Both the position numbers and the translations under genes were made by a program. Shown piece by piece: positions 57,171-64,000 of a stretch of DNA of 64,000 nt. The stretch covers positions 1-64,000 of the forward strand of contig JAUSMJ010000045.1 in assembly GCA_030645575.1 (NCBI GenBank). Direction: 5' to 3'. The notes under the pieces are model-generated. The model was not told where the DNA came from. It saw nothing but the letters and a program-made list of their open reading frames with translations, and made no database searches. Source of the stretch: Caulobacter sp. Lineage in GTDB: Bacteria > Pseudomonadota > Alphaproteobacteria > Caulobacterales > Caulobacteraceae. The stretch's first letter is position 1; each line of letters begins with the position of its first letter.

Positions 57171-57583
57171 TCCGTCGGCGTCACGAGGAAGTGGCCGCGC
57201 AGGGCGGCGATGGGCGCGGCCCGCTGGTCCTGCCAGGCCTCGACATGGACGTTGGCGATGCGCCGGCCAACCTTCTTGATCTCGGCGCGGGCGTAGGTCG
57301 TCAGCGGCCGGCCCGAGCGCAGGTATTCGATCGACACGTCGATGACCCGCGGCTGGCGCGCCTGACCCTCCTTGACCAGCAGCTGGGCCAGGGCCGTCAT
57401 CTCCATGAAGGCGCCCAACACCCCGCCGTGGATCGCCGGCAGGGTCGGGTTGCCGATCAGGTGCTGGCCGAACGGCAGGATGGCGGTCATCTCGTCCCCG
57501 GCCAGCTCGATCCGAAGACCGAGAAACCGGGCGTAGGGAATGCGCGCCAGCATGGCGTCGATGGTTTCGGCTGGATCGCTCAT
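57161..57583 (-). CDS. PaaI-family thioesterase (hotdog fold), copy 1
   Basis: A 140-residue hotdog-fold thioesterase. PYARFLGLRIELAGDEMTA and the active-site strip IGNPTLPAIHGGVLGAFMEMT fit the PaaI group, which hydrolyses acyl-CoA thioesters. ATIDVSIEYLRSGRPL-like VSIEYLRSGRPLTTYA follows. The start overlaps the stop of the adjacent paralog by 4 bp, so both are one transcript. The C-terminus runs into the hairpin repeat at 57063-57170. Confidence 0.88.
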   Translation of the reverse strand: MSDPAETIDAMLARIPYARFLGLRIELAGDEMTAILPFGQHLIGNPTLPAIHGGVLGAFMEMTALAQLLVKEGQARQPRVIDVSIEYLRSGRPLTTYARAEIKKVGRRIANVHVEAWQDQRAAPIAALRGHFLVTPTERV

Positions 57584-58056
57584 TTGCTCTTGCGGTCCTT
57601 GAGGTTGGCGCCGAAGCCACGGCCGCCGCTGGAATCGAGCATGAAGGCCGCCTGCGCCGCCGCCACGGGATCGGACGGATCGACGTCATAGGCCACGGCC
57701 CGCACGAAGGCGACCGAGCGGGTCACCTTGTAGCAGCTGGCTTTGGCGAAGATGTCCTTGCCCGGTTCCGCCGGCCGCATGTAGTCGATGCGCAGATCGA
57801 GGGTGGCGATGGTCTTGAACTCGGTCAGCCCCGTGTGCACGGCCTGGCCGCAGGCGTGGTCGAGCAGGGCCGTGACCACGCCGCCGGCGATGACCCCGGT
57901 GTCGGGATCGCCGATCAGCTTCTCGTCATAGGGCACGCGCAGGACCGCCCCGTCGGCATCGAGCGAAAGGGTCTCCATCTTCAGGGCGATGGCGTGCGGG
58001 CTGCCCTGGTTCATGGCGTTGACGAAGTTGCGCATGGCGTCGAGATGATCACTCAT
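57580..58056 (-). CDS. PaaI-family thioesterase (hotdog fold), copy 2
   Basis: A 158-residue paralog-like neighbour in the same operon. Key blocks are VPYDEKLIGDPDTGVIAGGV, TALLDHACGQAVHTGL and LRIDYMRPAEPGKDIFAKAS. The two proteins probably form hotdog homo- or heteromers. The natural acyl-CoA is unknown. No other fatty-acid gene is adjacent. Confidence 0.88.
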   Translation of the reverse strand: MSDHLDAMRNFVNAMNQGSPHAIALKMETLSLDADGAVLRVPYDEKLIGDPDTGVIAGGVVTALLDHACGQAVHTGLTEFKTIATLDLRIDYMRPAEPGKDIFAKASCYKVTRSVAFVRAVAYDVDPSDPVAAAQAAFMLDSSGGRGFGANLKDRKSK

Positions 58057-58377
58057 GGCCCGGGTTTAGACGTCACTCGGCTCCATATCCAGATGCCGAG
58101 ATCGAGAACCCGCCACGATCGCGGGCCTCGCGGCGCGTGCCCCCCCTCCGGACTTTTCCACAGATCGGGTAGGCGCGACCTGTTCTCCCTGCCGAAAAGC
58201 TGAATACCGTCGGTCTCGTTGGGGTGGCGCAGCCGGCATGACCGGCGCGTCTGATTGGCGGCAGTTCCGGATTTCGCGTGTTCCCGCCCGGGGGTCTTCC
58301 GGGTGCGCGCCCGCATGCCCGGAGCATCGCGAGGACGTGGCGTCGATATCGACGCCAGAGAACACATGGGGATTTCG
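58057..58377. other. Gene-free region upstream of the outer-membrane barrel gene
   Basis: About 320 bp without a credible gene, probably the promoter and leader of the barrel gene. A near-consensus DnaA box, TTTTCCACA (one mismatch), lies at 58154-58162. A small CCCGG-rich hairpin lies near 58288-58307. No clear -35/-10 pair was recognised. Confidence 0.5.
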
Positions 58378-59556
58378 ATGAAGAAGCTGTTTTTCGTTTC
58401 GACGGCGCTCATCCTGGCGTCGGCGCCGTTCGCGGCGCATGCGCAGGACTGGAAGGTCGATGGTTCGCTCGGCGGCTCGCTGGGCACGACCAGCAACGTG
58501 CTGGCCGCGCCCTCGAACGAGGCGAGCGACACGGTCTACGGCGGCTCGGGCAAGGTCACCCTGAGCACCGAAAGCGAGGCCGGGAGCTTCTCGGTCTACG
58601 GCGGGTTTGACCTGACGCACTACGCCGACGCCGAGGACGAAAACGCCGACGACTATGCCTTCGGCGCCGACGGGTCACTGAAGTTCGAGGGCGGCGACCT
58701 GTTCGCCGGCGCCAGCCATGCGCTGAACACCGAGGACCGCCGCAAGGTCACGGCCCGCCGCGACACTCGCAGCCCAACCGAAAGCACCGACGACAGCTTC
58801 GACATCGGCTTCAACGCCCGGCTCGGCGGCGTCGGTCTGATGGCCCGCGCGGACTATGTCACCAGCGACTTCGAGGACGCCCGCCACCGCATCACCAACG
58901 CCGTCGTCGATCATGACTTCCGCGACCGCGGGACCTGGACCGAGACCGTCCGCGTCACCGGCTCGCCGGACGCCGACGTGTCGCTGTTCGCCCAGGTGGT
59001 GTTCACCCAGGTCGACTATGACCTCAAGCCGCCGGCCTCGCTGCACAACCGCGACTCCGAGGGCTACACCGCCAGCCTTGGCGCGACCTTCGACATCACC
59101 GACCAGCTGTCGGGCGAGGTCAGCGTCGGCTGGAGCGGCCGGTCGTTCGACGAGCCGGCCTTCGACGATGCGTCGGACGTGGTGGTCGATGCCGACCTGA
59201 CCTGGACCGTCACCAGCGACACGACGATCACGCTGGCCGCGGCCCGGGGCTTCGAAGAGTCCACCGCGCCGCTCTCGCCGATCTATGTGGCCACGGCGGT
59301 CGGGGCGAGCATCACCCACAGCTACTCGCCCGACTTCAAGGTCAAGGCCTACATCGGCCAGGAGTGGGACGACCACGAGAACCGCGACCGCCAGGACACC
59401 ACCGGCTCCGCCGGCGTGTCGGCGGCCTGGAAGGTCGCTTCCAACGCCGAGCTGAGCGCCGCCTACGACTTTTCGACCCAGGACTCGGACGGCGTTCACG
59501 CCATCCCCGGCTATGACGACGGTCGCTGGACGGTCGGCTTCAAGGTTGGCTTCTAG
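58378..59556 (+). CDS. Outer-membrane beta-barrel protein
   Basis: A 392-residue protein with a Sec signal (KKLFFVSTALILASAPFAAH, cleaved after AHA) and a mature part made of amphipathic strands rich in D, G, S and T. It ends in aromatic F (WTVGFKVGF), the usual barrel C-terminus. It may be a porin-like or surface protein; I recognise no named family. GGGG seven bases before the ATG supports this start. A TorF-type porin is elsewhere in the window. Confidence 0.8.
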   Translation: MKKLFFVSTALILASAPFAAHAQDWKVDGSLGGSLGTTSNVLAAPSNEASDTVYGGSGKVTLSTESEAGSFSVYGGFDLTHYADAEDENADDYAFGADGSLKFEGGDLFAGASHALNTEDRRKVTARRDTRSPTESTDDSFDIGFNARLGGVGLMARADYVTSDFEDARHRITNAVVDHDFRDRGTWTETVRVTGSPDADVSLFAQVVFTQVDYDLKPPASLHNRDSEGYTASLGATFDITDQLSGEVSVGWSGRSFDEPAFDDASDVVVDADLTWTVTSDTTITLAAARGFEESTAPLSPIYVATAVGASITHSYSPDFKVKAYIGQEWDDHENRDRQDTTGSAGVSAAWKVASNAELSAAYDFSTQDSDGVHAIPGYDDGRWTVGFKVGF

Positions 59557-59731
59557 GGGCCGTCCTTCGGGGCAGTCTCGGAAGGCGTCGCCGGGCGCGG
59601 GCCGCGCCACCCTGCTTTCCGCGCCCGGCGATGGACCTTCCACCGTCAGGCGCAGGGGATGGCGCGGTCCGCCCGTGCATGATCTCATCACCTGAAACCG
59701 CCGCCATCGGCGGCCGGGACCGGGGGATCTC

Positions 59732-60457
59732 ATGGGCAGGACGGCGCGGCGCGACTACCGGACGCTCAGTTCGGCCGAGATCGTCACGACGGTCGGCCGG
59801 CTCGCCGACCGCATCGCCGAGCGTTTTCCGAACTCCGGCCTGACCGGCGCGGCGGGCCAGCTGCTGGCCATCGCCACGGACACCGCGCGGCGGGCCCGCG
59901 GCCTGTCGCGGCCCTATCTGCTCCTGCGCACCCTGGTGCTGCTGGTGGCCGCCGCGGGGGTGGCCGTCTTTGTCCTGATCCTGAAGGACGTCGACTGGGC
60001 CGGCATCGGCGCCCGGCGCGACGATCTGGCCCTGTCGGAGACGCTGGAATCGAGCGTCAACCTGATCGTCCTGATGGGCGCGGGCCTGTGGTTCCTGCTG
60101 ACCCTCGAGGAGCGCTGGAAACGGGCCCGCACCCAGACGGCGCTGCACGAGCTGCGCGCGTTCGGCCATGTGGTCGACATGCACCAGCTGACCAAGGACC
60201 CCACGGTCCTGCTCGGCGGCGGGGCCCGCACCCCGTCCTCGCCCGAGCGGCGCATGACCCGCTTCGAGTTGACCCGCTATCTCGAATACTGCGCCGAAAT
60301 GCTGGCCCTGACCGGCAAGCTGGCGGCCCTCTACGCGGGCGAGAGCCACGACCATGTGGTCATCGCCGCCGCCAGCGACGTCGAAAACCTCTGCACCGAC
60401 CTCGGCCGCAAAATCTGGCAGAAGATCACCATCCTCGGCGATCTGGCCGAGGGGTGA
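59732..60457 (+). CDS. Predicted membrane protein of unknown function
   Basis: A 241-residue protein. Two hydrophobic helices lie at about 63-85 (PYLLLRTLVLLVAAAGVAVF) and 107-125 (SVNLIVLMGAGLWFLLTLE). The remainder is soluble and helical, with RWKRARTQTALHELRAFGHV and LTRYLEYCAEMLALTGKLAA. No known domain. It is preceded by a 175-bp gap without a gene and has GGGGGA before the ATG. Confidence 0.75.
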   Translation: MGRTARRDYRTLSSAEIVTTVGRLADRIAERFPNSGLTGAAGQLLAIATDTARRARGLSRPYLLLRTLVLLVAAAGVAVFVLILKDVDWAGIGARRDDLALSETLESSVNLIVLMGAGLWFLLTLEERWKRARTQTALHELRAFGHVVDMHQLTKDPTVLLGGGARTPSSPERRMTRFELTRYLEYCAEMLALTGKLAALYAGESHDHVVIAAASDVENLCTDLGRKIWQKITILGDLAEG

Positions 60458-60494
60458 GCTGATGTCCTTCTCCCGCAAGGAAGAAGGATCATTC

Positions 60495-60743
60495 TCACCC
60501 TTCGTCGAACGGCGGCGGCAGTCTTCCGCTTTTAAACAGTATCGTCGGGCTTTCGTCGAAATCGCCCATCTCCGCGTCGCCGGTGGCGGAGAACGCCACC
60601 ACGCCCAGCCGCAGCGGGGCCAGGCGTTCGGCGCGGCGCAGGGCTTCCTCCGGGGTCTTGCAGACCACGGCCTGCTCCGACTTCAGCGCCTTGCCGCGGC
60701 CGGCGATGAAGGCCTGGACGAGGTGGACGGTCTGAACGGCCAT
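60495..60743 (-). CDS. Small conserved protein
   Basis: An 82-residue cytosolic protein: VHLVQAFIAGRGKALKSEQA, EEALRRAERLAPLRLGVVAF, then GDFDESPTILFKSGRLPP. No function can be assigned. The ATG at 60743 starts the compact domain; the frame continues upstream without support. The 185-bp gap to the next minus-strand gene has no gene. Confidence 0.7.
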   Translation of the reverse strand: MAVQTVHLVQAFIAGRGKALKSEQAVVCKTPEEALRRAERLAPLRLGVVAFSATGDAEMGDFDESPTILFKSGRLPPPFDEG

Positions 60744-60928
60744 GACGCGGCTCCGGGGCGCGGACGCCCGGTGCGGTCGCGGCCCGTTGCGTAGCACCCG
60801 CGGCCGAGTCGGACGGCATCCTATCGGAGCTCCTGATCCCGAGGGGATGCCCACGAGCGCCTATTGCGGGCAATCTATCACAGCGCCGCCGCGGGAAGTG
60901 TTCGACGCCCTGGTCGGCGGCGCTCCGG

Positions 60929-61459
60929 CTAGGCCAGCGTCTTCCCCATCCTCAGCAGCGGCACCGGCGTCCCGCCGCGGTCGTCGGTGAGGCGCTCGAT
61001 CACCGTATAGCCGCAGGCCTCGTAGAGCGGCTGGCCGGCCAGGGTCGCGGCCAGCTCGACCCGGGCGAACCCCTCCCCCGTCGCCGCCGCCTCGCACAGC
61101 GACAGGATCAGCCGGCCGACGCCGCGCCGGGCGAAGTCGGGGTGGGTGTACATGGCCCGCACGCGGGCGGCGTCCGTCGATGGGTTCAGCCCATGGGCGT
61201 CGCGGCCTGGGCTGTGGTCGCCGCCGTAGAGCGTCGCCCGCCGGCTCCAGCCGCCGCAGCCGGCGATCCTCCCGTCCTCCTCGACGACGAAATAGGTGCG
61301 GTCGGCGATCAGCTGGCTGTCCAGGCCCATCAGCCGGCGCGAGGCGGCGATCTGGTCGGGCGTCAGGAACGGCGCCTGCAGGTCGCCGATGGCGGCGTCC
61401 ATAAGGGCGGTCAGGGCCGGAATGTCGTCCGGCGCGGCGAGGCGGTGGGTCAGGGTCAT
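60929..61459 (-). CDS. GNAT-family N-acetyltransferase
   Basis: A 176-residue acetyltransferase. The pantetheine-binding motif is YTHPDFARRGVGRLILSLCE. YFVVEEDGRIAGCGGW forms the central strands, and LYEACGYTVIERL follows the binding helix. It is a single-domain GNAT of unknown target. Confidence 0.9.
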   Translation of the reverse strand: MTLTHRLAAPDDIPALTALMDAAIGDLQAPFLTPDQIAASRRLMGLDSQLIADRTYFVVEEDGRIAGCGGWSRRATLYGGDHSPGRDAHGLNPSTDAARVRAMYTHPDFARRGVGRLILSLCEAAATGEGFARVELAATLAGQPLYEACGYTVIERLTDDRGGTPVPLLRMGKTLA

Positions 61460-61586
61460 GGGCGGAGGTTAACGCGGAGGTGACATTCCGTCCCCGTTTT
61501 CGCCCGATCCGTGTTACACAGTCTCAACGAACGCGCGCGGATGGCGCGCTGGCCGCCGACGCGTCTGGCGGCAGATTGGAGACTCC

Positions 61587-61928
61587 ATGATCGAGGAAGG
61601 TTTCGTGCGGATGTACGCGCACGACTTCGCGGCGCTGGCGGCCCGGGCCGAAGGTGGGTCCGACGTCGAGGCGCTGGTGCGCAAGCGTATCGACGAGGCG
61701 CGGTCGCACGCCGCCCTGATGGACGCCCGCAAGGGTGACGGCCACCTGCCCGCGGTCGCCGACCGCGTGGCCCACGAAGCCGAGCGCGAGGACGTTCGTT
61801 TCGTCCGCGCCGGCCAGGACGTGCCCGGCGCCCTGGCGCGCCGCAGGGAATTCCTGCTGCAGATCGTCGACCTGCTGCGCTCCCCGCCGGCCCCGGCCGG
61901 ACGGATGTCGATCGCCGTGCGCGGGTAG
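61587..61928 (+). CDS. Small conserved protein
   Basis: A 113-residue helical protein: EEGFVRMYAHDFAALAARAE, VEALVRKRIDEARSHAALMD, then a basic C-terminal helix REFLLQIVDLLRSP. No domain is recognised. It lies upstream of cspA but with a 189-bp gap, so it is probably not co-transcribed. Confidence 0.65.
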   Translation: MIEEGFVRMYAHDFAALAARAEGGSDVEALVRKRIDEARSHAALMDARKGDGHLPAVADRVAHEAEREDVRFVRAGQDVPGALARRREFLLQIVDLLRSPPAPAGRMSIAVRG

Positions 61929-62117
61929 CCCCGCGCGCCGTCTTGCCTGACCGGCGAAAAAGTGCGACGAAATTGCCGTCGAAATTTCGCTTAGGTTCGG
62001 TCGCCATCCACCGCACGTCTTGAAGTCTTGCGCCGGACCTGCTCCTCGATCCTTCCGAAATACCGATGCGACCGCGCCTTTCGGGGCGCAACCTGACTGT
62101 TGAAAGAGGTTACATCC

Positions 62118-62327
62118 ATGGCTACCGGAACCGTGAAGTGGTTCAACGCCACCAAGGGCTACGGCTTCATCCAGCCGGACGACGGCGGCGCCGACGTCTT
62201 CGTGCACATCTCGGCCGTTGAGCGCGCCGGCATGCGTTCGCTGAACGAAGGCCAGAAGCTGAGCTACGAACTCGAGCGCGACCAGCGCTCGGGCAAGACC
62301 TCGGCGGGCCAGCTGCAAGCCTCCTAA
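62118..62327 (+). CDS. CspA-family cold-shock protein
   Basis: A 69-residue RNA-binding cold-shock domain protein. RNP1 is KGYGFIQPD and RNP2 is VFVHISAV. It begins [14 protein letters not shown] and ends in the usual [14 protein letters not shown] long leader (189 bp) with AAAGAGG before the start, and a strong terminator after the stop, are typical of cspA genes. Cold or stationary-phase regulation is inferred. Confidence 0.96.
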   Translation: MATGTVKWFNATKGYGFIQPDDGGADVFVHISAVERAGMRSLNEGQKLSYELERDQRSGKTSAGQLQAS

Positions 62328-62350
62328 GGGCTGACGGCATCAAAGTATGA

Positions 62351-62384
62351 CGGGCCGGTCTCCTGACGGAGGCCGGCCCGTTTT
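62351..62384 (+). terminator. Rho-independent terminator after the cold-shock gene
   Basis: An 8-bp stem CGGGCCGG/CCGGCCCG with extra pairing inside, followed by TTTT, begins 24 bp after the stop. The convergent TorF-type gene ends 24 bp beyond it, so it may serve both. Confidence 0.85.
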
Positions 62385-62407
62385 CGTTGGCGACGTTGGA
62401 CTGCCGG

Positions 62408-63115
62408 TCAGAACCCCAGCGAGAGCCCGCCGACGACCGCCGAGCTGGCGCCCGGGCCGTCGCTGTCGGTGTATTGCAGGGTCAGGCTGACTGGCCCGAT
62501 GTCCCTGGCCAGGCCCACCATCCAGTCGATCTTGCCATCCGCGAAGGCGCCATCCTCGCGACCGATCCGGGCGTTGACGGCGACCGGCCAGCGCTCGGGG
62601 GCATAGTCCCCGCCGATATAGAGATACAGGTTGTCCTCGCCGCCGAGATTGTCCTGGCTGGGCGCGTATTCGACGCCCAAGGTCGTGGTGAAGGCGCCGG
62701 CCGTGCGGGCGGCGGAGACCGGAACCTCGAAATAATCGACGTCCGTGCCGTCCGGATAGCCGTAGCGCAGCAGGGCGATGTCCCAGTCCCAGCCGGCGGC
62801 GCTGAACGCCCGGCCGACGGAAAGGTCGATCTCGATCCGCGCGCCGTCGCCGTCCGGTCCCACGCCGTATTCCTCGATCCGCGAGCCCCAGATCCCGAAA
62901 TAGAAGCCGTGCGGCGCGTCGAGGGTCAGGCCGCCCTGGATCGCCCCATCGCCCCCCGACAGGGAATAGCCGCGATACTGATAATCGGTCACCGCGCCGA
63001 TCTCGCCCGACAGGCCCCAGCCCTCGCTTTCGGCGTCCTGCGCCCGGGCCGCGCCCGCGACCGTCAACACCGCGCAGGCCACGCAGGCCGCCAGACTCGC
63101 CAGATTTCTGAACAT
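62408..63115 (-). CDS. TorF-family putative porin
   Basis: A 235-residue outer-membrane protein. A signal peptide (FRNLASLAACVACAVLTVAG, cleaved near ARA) precedes a barrel with GEIGAVTDYQYRGYSLSGGD, the hallmark of the TorF putative porin family. It ends in LSLGF. GGGGGCG before the ATG supports the start at 63115. The transported substrate is unknown. Confidence 0.9.
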   Translation of the reverse strand: MFRNLASLAACVACAVLTVAGAARAQDAESEGWGLSGEIGAVTDYQYRGYSLSGGDGAIQGGLTLDAPHGFYFGIWGSRIEEYGVGPDGDGARIEIDLSVGRAFSAAGWDWDIALLRYGYPDGTDVDYFEVPVSAARTAGAFTTTLGVEYAPSQDNLGGEDNLYLYIGGDYAPERWPVAVNARIGREDGAFADGKIDWMVGLARDIGPVSLTLQYTDSDGPGASSAVVGGLSLGF

Positions 63116-63240
63116 GATCGCCCCCGTCATCCAGGGCCCCAGCCTCGCTGTTCGTGATTAACGAGACGCCAATGCCGGACCGGGTTCTGGCGACAGATCG
63201 GCCCATTCCGGGTTCAAGCGACGTTAGCCATTATTCCGCC

Positions 63241-64000
63241 ATGGTGGCCACCATGCCTGACGTCGCCAATCGAAGCCGCGGGGAACTGCGCCGGATCCTG
63301 CTTCTGGGTCTGCTGGTCATCGCCATCGTCCTGGCCGCCGGCCTGGGCGGCATCGCCTTCGCCGCGCTCGCGGTCGATCGGGCCGTGGCGGGCGAAGAGC
63401 GGGGCCTGGTGATCCGCACCCTGGACCGCCGCCAAGCCAAGCTGGTCGAGGACATCACCTCGGCCACCGTCTGGGACGACGCCTACGTCAAGACCGTGCA
63501 GGCCTTCGACGCCGAATGGGCCGACGAGAACTACGGCGTCTATTACGCCACCTACATGCACCACGACCGGACCCTGTTGTTCGACCCCGGCGACACGGTG
63601 ATCTATGCGTCCGAGGCTGGCGAGGTGGCCCCGCCCCGGTCCCTGGGGACCTTCGCGGGCGATATCACCCCCCTGTTGACGGCCCTCCGCCGCGACGAGG
63701 TCCTCAATCGGTCCAGCCGGGCTCCAACGCATGGCCTCAAGGGTGCGACCACCCGCGCCGCGATCGTGCGATCGGGCGGTGAGCTTTGGCTGGTCGCGCT
63801 ATCGACGGTGATCCCCGAGACGACCAAGGTCGTCCAGGCCGGCGGCCCGTCCGCGGTGATCGCGTCCGGACGCCGGCTGGACGCCGCCTTCCTGGGTGAG
63901 TTGCAGAACGACCTGGGCATTGAAGACGCCCATCTGCTCAAATCCGGCGAGGCGCCGCGCGGCCCGGTCGCGCCACTGTACGACCAGCGGGGCGGCCAGC
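63241..64000 (+). CDS. CHASE4-domain sensor, N-terminal part (runs off the window)
   Basis: An open frame of 253 residues with no stop before the window ends. Residues about 19-47 form a membrane helix (ILLLGLLVIAIVLAAGLGGI). The periplasmic part has the CHASE4 hallmark: ITSATVWDDAYVKTVQAF, DENYGVYYATYMHHDRTLLF and VIYASEAG. CHASE4 domains sense small ligands and usually precede a GGDEF, EAL or kinase output, which lies outside the window. ATG 63253 is an alternative start. Confidence 0.85.
   Translation, partial: MVATMPDVANRSRGELRRILLLGLLVIAIVLAAGLGGIAFAALAVDRAVAGEERGLVIRTLDRRQAKLVEDITSATVWDDAYVKTVQAFDAEWADENYGVYYATYMHHDRTLLFDPGDTVIYASEAGEVAPPRSLGTFAGDITPLLTALRRDEVLNRSSRAPTHGLKGATTRAAIVRSGGELWLVALSTVIPETTKVVQAGGPSAVIASGRRLDAAFLGELQNDLGIEDAHLLKSGEAPRGPVAPLYDQRGGQ

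Overview
This window looks like a chromosomal segment from a member of the Caulobacteraceae (Caulobacter or Phenylobacterium type). The evidence is an intact GcrA cell-cycle regulator gene with a CtrA-like box upstream, an EipA/DUF1134 envelope protein, very high GC with strong GC3 codon bias, and long spurious antisense ORFs opposite most real genes. No tRNA, rRNA, CRISPR array or intact insertion sequence was recognised. Genus-level assignment is inference.

Layout. 0-14 kb: a transposase tail, gcrA, xseA-DUF2093-M23 peptidase, a CheY-like regulator, a lipid A acyltransferase, an XRE regulator behind a perfect DnaA box, hisN, small unknown genes, an aldo/keto reductase, an alpha/beta hydrolase (plus a 3' remnant of a second copy), an SCP2 protein, and three exported proteins, two of which are paralogous methyltransferase-fold proteins. 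14.4-16.7 kb: an orphan CHAT-domain (caspase-like) protease gene of lower GC with a palindrome-rich leader. 16.7-20.7 kb: two 419-residue pentapeptide-repeat paralogs, a solo deaminase and gpmA. 20.7-26 kb: a sugar-nucleotide operon (kdsD, phosphomannomutase, UDP-glucose dehydrogenase, UDP-glucuronate epimerase) feeding LPS and capsule synthesis, followed by a lipidated subtilisin-like protease. 28-35 kb: sulfate activation (cysNC, cysD), gmhB, and transsulfuration (cystathionine beta-synthase plus a Cys/Met-type PLP enzyme). 35-41.5 kb: MscS channel, DegT aminotransferase, Phd-VapC toxin-antitoxin pair, thiolase, clpB.

42.4-47 kb is the most accessory-looking stretch. It holds an EVE-HNH protein typical of modification-dependent restriction endonucleases, an HTH protein, a short C5-methyltransferase-like protein, a second HNH endonuclease of lower GC, a 27-bp perfect hairpin, and a DUF2283 gene next to a DUF4258 gene broken by an amber codon. 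47-64 kb returns to core genes: lepA, an RND efflux pair, eipA, an SDF symporter, acetyltransferases, a HAD phosphatase, two hotdog thioesterases, outer-membrane proteins, cspA and the start of a CHASE4 sensor.

Intergenic regions carry at least five families of palindromic repeats, some nested in one another. The best candidates for an undescribed system are the orphan CHAT protease and the 42-47 kb restriction-like cluster. Both are inferred from motifs only; no partner or target is visible for the CHAT protein.
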